Assembly: GCA_050084515.1 (NCBI GenBank)
Contig: CM114275.1
Span: 24,924,001 to 24,988,000 of the forward strand
Length of the DNA: 64,000 bases
Direction of reading: 5' to 3'
Source: Blasia pusilla
Lineage: Eukaryota; Marchantiophyta; Marchantiopsida; Blasiales
The notes beneath the pieces are model-generated. The model was given only the letters and a program-made list of their open reading frames with translations, made no database searches and was not told the DNA's origin. A program made the position numbers and the translations under genes. Positions 24,766-32,767 of the stretch are shown piece after piece (the first letter of the stretch is position 1; every line of letters begins with the position of its first letter).

Positions 24766-26350
24766 GTGACGTTGGTCATCACGGATCTGTCTGGTGGTCT
24801 GGTTGGGGACCGTGGTGCGGACAGTGGTGGTTTCACACGGAGTGGATTGAGGTATCGGCTACCTTTTCCACTTCCGACTGTTGATGAAGAAGAGGACGAA
24901 GGTGTTCCAAACACCGAGTCTTCTACGTTGTTATTTAGTGTTGCAGCTCCATTGATTTGGGACATGAACGGGATATATGGGGCCATGAAGGGCCCACGAC
25001 GATACTCGGGTGTAGTGGGCACCATTGAGTTGGAGGACTTCATGCAGGGGTTTGATACGTGGTGTGATATGCAGATGTTGCGGAACGCCACGTTGTTTAC
25101 ATCCTTCTTGGCTTGGAAGGGGTTGTTTGAGCACTTGGAGGGACCACTCATGGATGATTACCATGAGTTTAGGAAGGACCATGTTGCTGAGATTGAGGCG
25201 TGGAGACAATATTGGTCTCCAGGCTATGTGTCTATCACCCATGGTGGTATTGGTAGTAGTGCTCCTACTATGCTAGCCAACCCGACGTTGAGTGGTACGA
25301 GTACGAGCGAGAGTGGGGGTACCAGTGGAGTTATCCATGGAGGTACCAGTGGGGGTACTAGTGGAGATACTAGTGCCCCACCATCGTTCAACCCGGTTGC
25401 AGAGTTCTTCAAGAGGTTGAAGAAGAACTATCAGGGAGTGAAGACAGAGAAGTTGAGGAGTCTTCAGGAATTTGAGCGAAAGATTGGTGAGAGTCTTCGT
25501 GAGGCATATACTTGTATGCGACGCTTGATTTCAGTTACCCAGGGTGTGACTGAGGCTCAGGAAGTCCTATTTTGGTATGGGATCTTGGACAGAGAGTTGC
25601 GCCGCAGGGTACGTGATGCTACTCTTATGAGTGATGATTCACCCACATTGACCCATGTGTTTGCTCTATCTGAGAAGATTGAGCTTAACATGGTGAAGGA
25701 GAGAGTGGTGACATCCGCATTCAGTAGTGATACAACTACTACTTCTCGTGTTCAGCAGCCCACCTCACAGTCTCGTAGTAGTGGTGGTGGTAGTAGTAGT
25801 GGGAGTCGTGGGGGGTACACACGACCTCAGTCAGGTCCTAGAGGGATACTTGCGCAGAGACCATTGCCTTCATTTGCTGCCCCGCAGCAAGGATAGTCAT
25901 GTTGGACATGTAGAGGTGATCATGTTAGGAAGTTTTGTCCCCAAGAGGATGGGAGACGGACTTTGGAGGATGGGCCTCAATCGGCCCCAACTCAGTGTGA
26001 TCACTGCGGGAGACCAGGTCATCCTCGAGAGCGTTGCTTTGATCTTCATCCAGAGATGAGATAAGGCCGTGGCCTTGGTGGAGTAGTTCCGAGAGGCCGA
26101 GGTGGTAGAGGTGGACCAGTGGTTGGAGTGCCTACGGTGGCTACCCCTACCACTACGACAGAGTCAGCTGTGGCTGCCAAGATTGAGCAGTTGGAGCAAA
26201 AGTTGGCTACTATGGCTGATATCCAACATAGATCAGGTTCGGGAGCAGGGGCTTCCATCTCTTATGGAGGGGATGATCTCTCTTATATAGCGAGTGCAGC
26301 ACACGTTGAGGCATCAACTGCAATTACGAGAGGAGCCACTCGAGCGTCAT
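24766..26350 (+). pseudogene. gag: gag of element 1, with two zinc knuckles
   Basis: An open frame of 376 codons (24766-25896) continues in frame past TAG and TAA stops. Residues about 85-150 (FMQGFDTWCDMQ...FEHLEGPLMDDYHEF) and 220-295 (VAEFFKRLKKNYQGV...REAYTCMRRLI) look like the structural domain of plant gypsy gag. They are separated by a Gly/Ser/Thr-rich linker. After the first stop come CWTCRGDHVRKFC (about 25905-25945, spaced C-x2-C-x3-H-x4-C, one residue short of the standard) and CDHCGRPGHPRERC (about 26002-26043, standard spacing). Gag forms the particle and binds the RNA. The start codon is the first ATG of the frame; the true one is uncertain. Element 2 carries a similar, more decayed gag. 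Confidence 0.75.
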
Positions 26351-26427
26351 AGCCATGTGGTGCTATTGTGGAGTTGGACCCATAGAGGGGTGAGGCTGGG
26401 AGGCAGGCTAGGCTTCCCCGGTCATTC

Positions 26428-27252
26428 TTGTTGTCTGAGGTGCTTAGGACTCCATCCATGGTTCTTACGCAGCCTCTTGAGCCGACAGTGGGGACTGAGG
26501 CATCTATATCGCGTGTAGTAGACACGGATGCAGCATCCAGTGCAGTATTGCGGATGGCAACTTCAGTGTTGGGATCCCCATTGTTTTCAGCCAGGGAGCG
26601 GATGGCTTTAGGAGTTGACTTAGGTCCTGTATTTCAGCTAGCAGCCACGTTGTGTGAACGTGGGGGTGTTACTGCTATACGTGTTGAGGTGGATGAGGGT
26701 GTTGCGGTGGAGCGACCCTCTATGTCAGGTGTAGCATTGAGTACCAGTGCTACTTGGCAGGCAGCAGCGGCGAAGATGGATGCATTACCAGCCCGACCAG
26801 CCATGGATCGTGAGAGGCTTACACTTGGTGTATGTATGTTGGACAACCGGAGTGGGATATTCCGATTGGTGAGTCCTACAAGACACGTGTATAGACCAGA
26901 TAGAGTCTTGTTAGACTCTAGTGCCCAACCTTTGATGTTGGGAAAGGCGGCATGTATTGGTTTGGGTATTCGGAGGTCAGAGCTTGAGCCTTGCCCATTC
27001 CAGATTCAAACATCACTTGGAGGAGCTAATGATAGGTCTCAATTCATGACACGGGAGAAGTTCTCTGTACAGTTGAGACCAGATCATGCGACTGATAGCT
27101 CGCGGTTGGGAGTACTTGCAGTGGTCACATCAGCCGAGTCGTATGATGTACTAGTTGGAGGAGCAGTATTGTACCGATGGGTTTTCAGATGGATTACTGG
27201 ACTGAGAGAGCGTCTTATAGACCTGGTTGGCAGTCCGGGGATGGACGTATGA
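26428..27252 (+). pseudogene. Retropepsin-like aspartic protease region of element 1
   Basis: It lies in the same frame as gag. Residues about 170-250 of this 274-codon frame read as a retropepsin-like domain of a type common in plant gypsy elements: VLLDSSAQPLMLGKAACIG, then CPFQIQTSLGG and SYDVLVGGAVLYR. The catalytic triplet is normally Asp-Ser/Thr-Gly. Here it is Asp-Ser-Ser at about 26917-26925, so the catalytic glycine is lost in this copy. It would have cut the polyprotein. The upstream 150 residues are linker sequence that element 2 shares (TLCERGGVTAIRVE versus TLCEHGVGVRASHL). Confidence 0.65.
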
Positions 27253-27639
27253 GCCAAGTTCCTGTGAGATTTATTTATGGGGCTCAACCAGGAGGGTCTT
27301 CCCCAACGGTGTTAGCATATGTGGCTGGTTTTAGTGGAGTAGTCACTTGGCCATGAGACTTTTTGGAGGGTAATGTTTCTGCTATGGATTCTCTTGTGGA
27401 TGAGGAGGTAGAGGAGGTCCCTAGTTTTGCAGCAGTGGCATCCTCATCGTTGGATGTGCCACTTTGGAGTTCAGGGAGTGCACTACGGCAAGAGGCTGAT
27501 CGCCTAGTGCAGGAGGCTTGGTGTGAGGCTGTTATACCTCACGAGGAAGAGGAGGCCCCACGGCGGACTCCTACTTCTGGTCCAATTGAGTTATCCCCTT
27601 TGGATACTACACCCATTGTATGGCAGTATCCGCCGGAGG

Positions 27640-28711
27640 GCATTGGTGTGTTAGATCTCTTTGGTGGGATTAGCACTGGTTTGGCGGCAGTGTTGCAATC
27701 CGGTATTCCTGTGCGGAGATACGTGTATGTGGAGCGAGATGAGACGGCCTAGAGAGTCTCATCGCAACATATTGGTCAGTTGATGCGGAGATATCCTAAG
27801 TTGTTGCCGCTATCAGCTATTCGTGGGTACCAGCGTGCTTTTCCATCACACATTGCATTGTTGGGGGCACAGGACCTTGAGAGGGTTGGTCCTGTGGATT
27901 TGGTGATTGCTGGATGGCCATGTCAGGGTCATACACGTGCTGGTCGTGGTGAGGGATTACACGACCCTAGGTCTCGATTGTTTTGGGAGATGTTACGGGT
28001 GTTACGACATCTTGAGTTCATCGAGCACGTGCTCCGGCTTTACATTCTCGAGAATGTTCCATTGTTGGGTGACACTTGGACCCGGATGATGGCGAGTAGT
28101 ATTCATGAGGTGCGGTCTTGGATTGGACCAGCGGTGTTGTTGATGCCGCGAAGTTGGCTCAGCGTGCACATCGCCCACGCTTGTGGTGGACAAACTTGTT
28201 GCCTAGGGAGGTTCTACCCCAAGCATATGATGCAGTGCAACGGGATCCTTGCCTTACAGTGGATAATAGCTTGGATACTGGGCGACTTTCTCAGGTGGTG
28301 AGGGTTATTCATCGGTCACCCATGACAGTGGTGAACCGTGTGGGCCAGCCTAGGATGGCACTACCCACATTTGTGAGTTTTCCCTCGTTACATGGCTATA
28401 GGGAAGGTGGTCCCGGGCTTGTATGGGATTCTCATGTGCGACAGTTGATGGAGCCTAACGGTGATGAGAGAGAGAGAGAGCGTGCGATGGGATTTGCTAC
28501 TGGTGTGACAGCGGTTGCTTCCATTTCTGAGGCTTCACGGCGTCATGTGTTGGGTCAGGCCATGGACCTTAATTGTTTGACTTGGATTTTGAGTCTTGGT
28601 ATGGCCGAGCAGCGTCGACTTCGGACTATGTCTGTGGGTCTTCCACCCCTTGTGATGAGCTCGATGGCTACCGGGACGGTAGAGGCATCGGTGGGAAGCG
28701 AGAGAGAGTAG
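27640..28711 (+). pseudogene. DNMT3-like C5 cytosine DNA methyltransferase carried by the retrotransposon
   Basis: Methyltransferase motifs appear in conventional order. Motif I (SAM binding) is VLDLFGGISTGLAAVLQ at 27648-27698. Motif IV with the catalytic Pro-Cys is AGWPCQGHTRAGRGEG at about 27904-27951, followed by DPRSRLFWEMLRVL. Motif VI is LENVPLLG at 28045-28068. Motif VIII is QRAHRPRLWWTNL at about 28157-28196. Motif IX is ERERAMGF at about 28472-28495, and motif X GQAMDLNCLTWI at about 28553-28588. The AHRxRxWW and RERxMGF wording resembles DNMT3-type enzymes. The order I-IV-VI-IX-X is not the rearranged order of plant DRM proteins. A TAG at about 27750 and an indel near 28131 break the frame. 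It lies between protease and reverse transcriptase in a continuous mobile element. A fragment of the same domain is in element 2 (48390-48597). The domain identity is clear; activity in any living copy is unknown. Confidence 0.88.
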
Positions 28712-28869
28712 TATTTTGCATCCTTTGAGTAAATGGGATGTAATGGCTGGGCATGTGGAGTTGGTTGCTCATGCTGGTGGAGGAGTTATTTGCTTAGATG
28801 ATGGTGTAGTTAAGGGTGTACCATCTTGTGAGGGGGTTGCATAGCAGCCAATGGCATCGTCCTCTCCCT

Positions 28870-29890
28870 CTAGTGTGCCAGTGGAGGAGACTTGGGAGCC
28901 ATTACTTGGGCCCAAGCTTACGGGAGGTGAGAAACGACGCTTAACATAGTTCCTACATGCTTATAGGAGTTGTTTTGCCTTAAGCATGAAGGAGTTGGGT
29001 GCTTTGGTTGGACCCGGTATACGGATTGATTCGGCTAGTGATACGCCAATCTTCTGTCATCCCTACCAATATAGTGATATGGAGAGGGACCTGATTCAGA
29101 GTAGGACGTTGGACCTTTTGGAGGCAGGATTAGTGGAGTTGTCGCAAGGAGAGTATGCATCAGCCACTGTCATGCGTGCTAAAAAGGATATGCATGGCAA
29201 CTACACGGATAGGTGGATGTGTGGAGATTACCGTCCTATCAATCGGCAAACCAAGGACGATAGGTATGCCATGCCTACACCTGAGGAGATCTTTGATGTG
29301 GTGGGACAGGCAAAGATTTTCAGTACTTTGGATCTTCGGGCAGGATACCATCAATTGCCGATTCGGGAGAGTGACAAGGCCAAGACAGCATTTTGGGGTG
29401 TCAACTCTCATGGCAAGGATTGTTTGTAGCAGTAGAAATTCTTACCCTTTGGGTTGAAGAATGCACCTGCCGAGTTTCAGAGAGTGATGGATATGATCCT
29501 AGCAGGGTTGGATTTTATTCGATGTTACATTGATGATATCTTGGTGTTTAGTAACACAGTGGAGGAGCATCAGATACATTTGCAGATTGTGTTTGAGCGG
29601 TTGAAAGCTCATGGTCTACGTTTGCATCCAAGAAAGTGTAAGTTCTTCCATGAGGATGTTGAGTACTTGGGTCATGTGATCTATCCAGGTGGTTTGGGAG
29701 TTCAACAAGCAAAGGTGGAGGCTATTGCACTTATTCCTCGTCCCGTAGATGTGAGTAGAGTTCGGGCATTCATGGGATTGGCGAGCTACTATCGGAGGTA
29801 TGTGAAGGGATTTAGTGCTATGGTAAAGCCTTTGAACCAATTGTTGAAATCAGATCAGGAGTGGCACTGGGGAGATGATCAGGAGTGAGC
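28870..29890 (+). pseudogene. pol: Reverse transcriptase of element 1
   Basis: Ty3/gypsy-type reverse transcriptase with the expected motifs in order: RAKKDMHGNYTDRWMCGDYR, STLDLRAGYHQL, FGLKNAPAEFQRVMD, the catalytic YIDD box at 29526-29537 (CYIDDILVFS), YLGHVIYPGG and VRAFMGLASYYRRYVKGF. In-frame stops at about 29427 and 29433 interrupt the middle (LYQW in element 2), and a TGA at about 29886 lies at the RNase H boundary. It shares a frame with the methyltransferase N-terminal half and the downstream RNase H and PHD parts, which is consistent with a single ancestral pol ORF. Confidence 0.92.
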
Positions 29891-30330
29891 TTTTGTGGAG
29901 CTCAAGGCCCAGTTGGTGGCGGCGCCTATCTTGAGGAGACCTATCAGAGGGCGCCCATTTTAGTTACATACTGATTGGAGTAGGTTGGGACTTGGAGTGG
30001 TGTTGACACAACATGATGATGAGCACATAGAGTTTGTGGTGGCCTATGCAAGTCGTTCGAATAATACAACGGAGTCGCGCTATAGTTCAAACGAGGGAGA
30101 GTGCTTGGCAGTAGTGTGGGCTGTGGCACACTTTAGGTGTTACTTGTTTGGCACAGAGTTTACCCTTCTTACTGATCACCAGCCACTCAAGTGGTTGATG
30201 GAGTCTGACAAGCTTATAGGAAAGCTTGCACTGTGGGCTCTTATCTTACAGGAGTATGACTTCCAGGTGGTACATAGACCTGGAGTTGCCAACCTTGATG
30301 CTGATGGGTTGAGTAGGAACCCATGTACTA
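29891..30330 (+). pseudogene. pol: RNase H domain of element 1
   Basis: It reads LGLGVVLTQHDDEHIEFVVA, then YASRSNNTTESRYSSNEGEC, LAVVWAVAHFRCYLFG, LLTDHQPLKWLMES and [17 protein letters not shown]. These are the usual landmarks of the gypsy RNase H and connection region, which degrades the RNA strand during reverse transcription. A TAG at about 29961 breaks the start. Confidence 0.88.
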
Positions 30331-30828
30331 GCCAAGAGGATGCAACTGGGGCTAGATGGCATGGCCAGGTTGATGAGGAGATGGTGTCAGGTTGGCATGC
30401 ATCCGCCGTTTTATGTTGGTTAGGGGTGGACTCTAGTATGGAGGACCATATGACATCTTACTTTAGTCAGAGGGTAGATGGCCAGCCTTTGAGAACTTTG
30501 CCAACAGCCTTTGAGAACCTTGCCATTGCTCAACACAGGGATACGTTGCGGTATGCAACCATTCGGGATGGAGGTTATCGACCATCGATTCGTAGGTTCC
30601 ATGTGGGGGACTATGTCTATTTGCAGCAGATTGCACCGACAACGTTGGATGTGACGGCATGCCGCACTATTTTACAAGTGTGCGAGGTGTTAGCTTCTAG
30701 AGTTCTCATGTTGGAGGGTCGTGATGGAGTTGTTTGGAAGGACCATGTGCGTAATTGTGCGCCATGTCATCTTCCAAATGTGGATGGTACTGTTGACCCA
30801 AGCTTAGCCATGATACGTGCTAGCTTGA
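30331..30828 (+). pseudogene. pol: Integrase C-terminal region only; catalytic core deleted
   Basis: After RNase H the frame reads GARWHGQVDEEMVSGWHA, then passes at about 30480-30530 straight to ENLAIAQHRDTLRYATI and GDYVYLQQIAPTTLDV. In element 2 about 1 kb separates these points and encodes the zinc-binding and DDE core. That core is absent here with no stop at the join, so element 1 has an internal in-frame deletion. The remaining part (WKDHVRNCAPCHLPNVDG) links to the PHD finger. Confidence 0.8.
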
Positions 30829-30830
30829 GG

Positions 30831-30965
30831 TGCATGTTGTGTGGGTCTACTGGTAATGCAGCCCGTATGTTGGTGTGTGATCGGTGTTCTAGGGGTTGGC
30901 ACATGATGTGTTTGACTCCACGTACGGATGTTGTTCCTACTGGAAGGTGGGTTTGTCCTCGATGT
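30831..30965 (+). pseudogene. PHD finger at the C-terminus of the retrotransposon polyprotein
   Basis: A complete C4HC3 pattern: CMLC, then CDRC, then SRGWHMMC, and finally WVCPRC, ending at TAG (30969-30971). PHD fingers usually read the histone H3 tail. In chromoviruses the integrase C-terminus often carries a chromodomain that targets insertion, so a PHD finger here suggests a comparable targeting role (inference). The same domain is recognisable in element 2 (52572-52705), element 3 (split by a MITE) and the 9-11 kb fragment. It is therefore a fixed part of the family. Confidence 0.9.
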
Positions 30966-31124
30966 ACTTAGGAGAGGTAGATGACTTGATCTTTGCATGA
31001 TATGGATTACAGATAGGCGACTGACGATGGGGCAACCTAGCACGTGACCTTCTGATTCGTGCATCCAAGAAGGTATATAGCATGTAGTAGATGTATCGGG
31101 CTACCTTGGAGTTAGAGGGACCTA

Positions 31125-31144
31125 ACCGCCAGTTAGGGGGGCGA
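31125..31144 (+). promoter_or_regulatory. Candidate polypurine tract
   Basis: AGTTAGGGGGGCGA lies directly before the inner beta repeat. Element 2 has AGCTAGGGGGCCGA in the same place. It is the likely plus-strand primer site; it is short and includes pyrimidines. Confidence 0.45.
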
Positions 31145-31250
31145 GTTGTGGTACACTTGTGTTTGTGGATGCTCTCGTCTATGTTATGTATGTATGTGAG
31201 TATGGTATGTCAGCGATGTATGTTGTATGACGATGTGGATTCGCACGACA
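31145..31250 (+). repeat. Beta repeat, inner copy of element 1
   Basis: It is nearly identical over 106 bp to 31620-31725. It starts GTTGTGGTACACTTGTG and ends TTCGCACGACA. It is followed by GT and then TGTCATGACC, the start of alpha. Confidence 0.85.
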
Positions 31251-31619
31251 GTTGTCATGACCATACAGATTATGTCGTAGAATATAGTGTGCTAGTAGAG
31301 CCATACCTTATGTAGGGCCGTAGTGTCTAGGTAGAGATGCGGTTTCATACATAGGGTTGGGGGTTACTCCGTTGAGGGTGATTTTTCCAGTAGGGCCCGC
31401 TCTTAGGTTGGAGGATATAGTGTGGAGTGCACTCAAAGAACAGTTAGTTCTTTGAGTTGAGCCTGTTGCGTTGGGAGTTAGCCTTGGTAGTGAGTAGAGC
31501 TCTTGGCTATGGTGGTTCCCGCAAGCTTTGACTTGGATTCTTCCATCGTGGAGTGGGTTTGGCTCGATTGTATGTGATTCTATACGTGTTTTATGACAGT
31601 AGGTCTTTCACAAATTTCA
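31251..31619 (+). repeat. Alpha repeat, right copy of element 1
   Basis: Matches 22844-23211 almost throughout. It is bounded by beta on both sides. Confidence 0.85.
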
Positions 31620-31725
31620 GTTGTGGTACACTTGTGTTTGTGGATGCTCTCGTCTATGTTATGTATGTATGTGAGTATGGTATGTCAGCGATGTATATTG
31701 TATGACAATGTGGATTCGCACAACA
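31620..31725 (+). repeat. Beta repeat, outer copy of element 1
   Basis: Matches 31145-31250 and ends CGCACAACA. The host solo repeat resumes immediately afterwards with AAGAAGATAAC. Confidence 0.85.
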
Positions 31726-32260
31726 AAGAAGATAACATGCGAGCGTATGTTATCGTAGAGAGAGTTTGGGGAGAGGGAAGGGGTATACACAAAGAGACAA
31801 AGAGGTTTGGAACTCATTGCCACTTTGTGGAACCTCTTGACATGAGATAGGTGCTCCTCGTCTTGTGAGTGATCCAACCTCTTCTTAGGACAAGGGATTT
31901 TTGGTGACTTGTTCGTTGTTGGAGATGCCTATCCTGTTGGGGGCGCCCTGGTTGGGCCTCTCTCTCCATAGCTTGACATGAGAGAGATGGAGATTGAGTG
32001 AGAGATTGGAATGCTTCTGATTTATTGGAGATATGTTGATATAACATTGTTTTGATATTGAGATAACACGAGTGAATATGATCCTCCTTGCCTTGTGAGT
32101 AATCCAAGCATCTCATTAGGAGAGTGGATTTGGTATGACATGAGAGAGAAATGGAGATTAAGTGAGAGATTAGGGTGCTTCGGGCTTCTTGGAGATATTT
32201 TGGTACATGATCTTCTCGGTGTTCACATGCCACGAACAAGTATGATATCTTGTGTTTGTG
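31726..32260 (+). repeat. Right part of the solo alpha-beta unit interrupted by element 1
   Basis: It continues the alpha body (AGAGAGTTTGGGGAGAGGG, CTTTGTGGAACCTCTTGAC) and reaches beta at 32189 (TTGGAGATATTTTGGTAC). A partial duplication near its end gives two blocks starting GACATGAGAGAGA (about 31976 and 32138), each leading into a TTGGAGATAT. The right limit is unclear. Confidence 0.55.
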
Positions 32261-32703
32261 TATGCAAAAAAAGTAAAAACAGTCCTTTCCTCATAGTCTT
32301 GCATTGGACAAGAAAATAAGATGCAATTAGGTTACGAAAGTGTTTGTGTCTTCTTTGCAAACTAATGATGACTAAGTTCCGTGTGTAATAAAACGACTCT
32401 TTTGACACACAAGAGAGATGCAAATAGTATGTCACTTTGCACCTTTGTTCTAAGTCTCAAAATCGAAGGTTTGGGTTGCATTTTGATTGCTATGCACTTA
32501 TACTACAATCAATTTGCGGTTCTTGGGACTTAGAAATGTATGCGTGTCTGTTAAGTCTTTTGTGAATCCAAAATTGCCTCTAAGGGCTAACAAATAAGGA
32601 CCACTCACAAAAAACTTGCAAAAGAATTCCCTCTTACATAGACTAGTGCAAACGCTAAGGTCTTGCAACGTAATTGCAATACACTCACTCGCAAAATAAC
32701 CAG
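32261..32703. other. Intergenic DNA
   Basis: No gene or clear repeat recognised. Confidence 0.5.
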
Positions 32704-32767
32704 AATAATATGATTCACTACTAGGTACAAGGGTATGCCCTCGTACCTAGTAGTGAATCATATTATT
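32704..32767. repeat. 64-bp near-perfect hairpin
   Basis: Arms start AATAATATGATTCACTAC on the left and end with the complement on the right. There are 25 perfect pairs, then one A/G mismatch, then AGGG/CCCT, around a 4-base loop TATG. It could be a tiny foldback element or a small-RNA precursor. No flanking duplication was identified. Confidence 0.8.

Larger units (their letters stand above)
22844..31725 (+). mobile_element. Element 1: gypsy-type retrotransposon encoding a C5-methyltransferase and a PHD finger (decayed)
   Basis: An 8.9-kb insertion that interrupts a solo repeat unit. The host repeat resumes on both sides with a shared AAGA (22840-22843 and 31726-31729), probably a 4-bp target duplication. 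The order is alpha (22844-23211), leader, gag, protease, C5 methyltransferase, reverse transcriptase, RNase H, integrase C-terminal region, PHD finger, purine tract, beta, alpha, beta. Gag-protease reads in one frame. The methyltransferase start and the RT-RNase H-PHD part share another frame, and the methyltransferase C-terminal half is offset by an indel near 28131. There are many stops and the integrase catalytic core is deleted, so the copy is inactive. The two alpha copies are very similar (I count only scattered differences), which suggests a fairly recent insertion. Confidence 0.85.

Noticed and set aside
24310-25242. Antisense ORFs of 138 and 103 codons
   Set aside because: They are opposite the gag leader and gag frame, with no independent support.
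22844-31725. Tyrosine-recombinase (Ngaro/PAT) element, suggested by the split repeats
   Set aside because: No tyrosine recombinase was found. Related copies carry a DDE integrase with gypsy-type reverse transcriptase, so only the end structure is similar.
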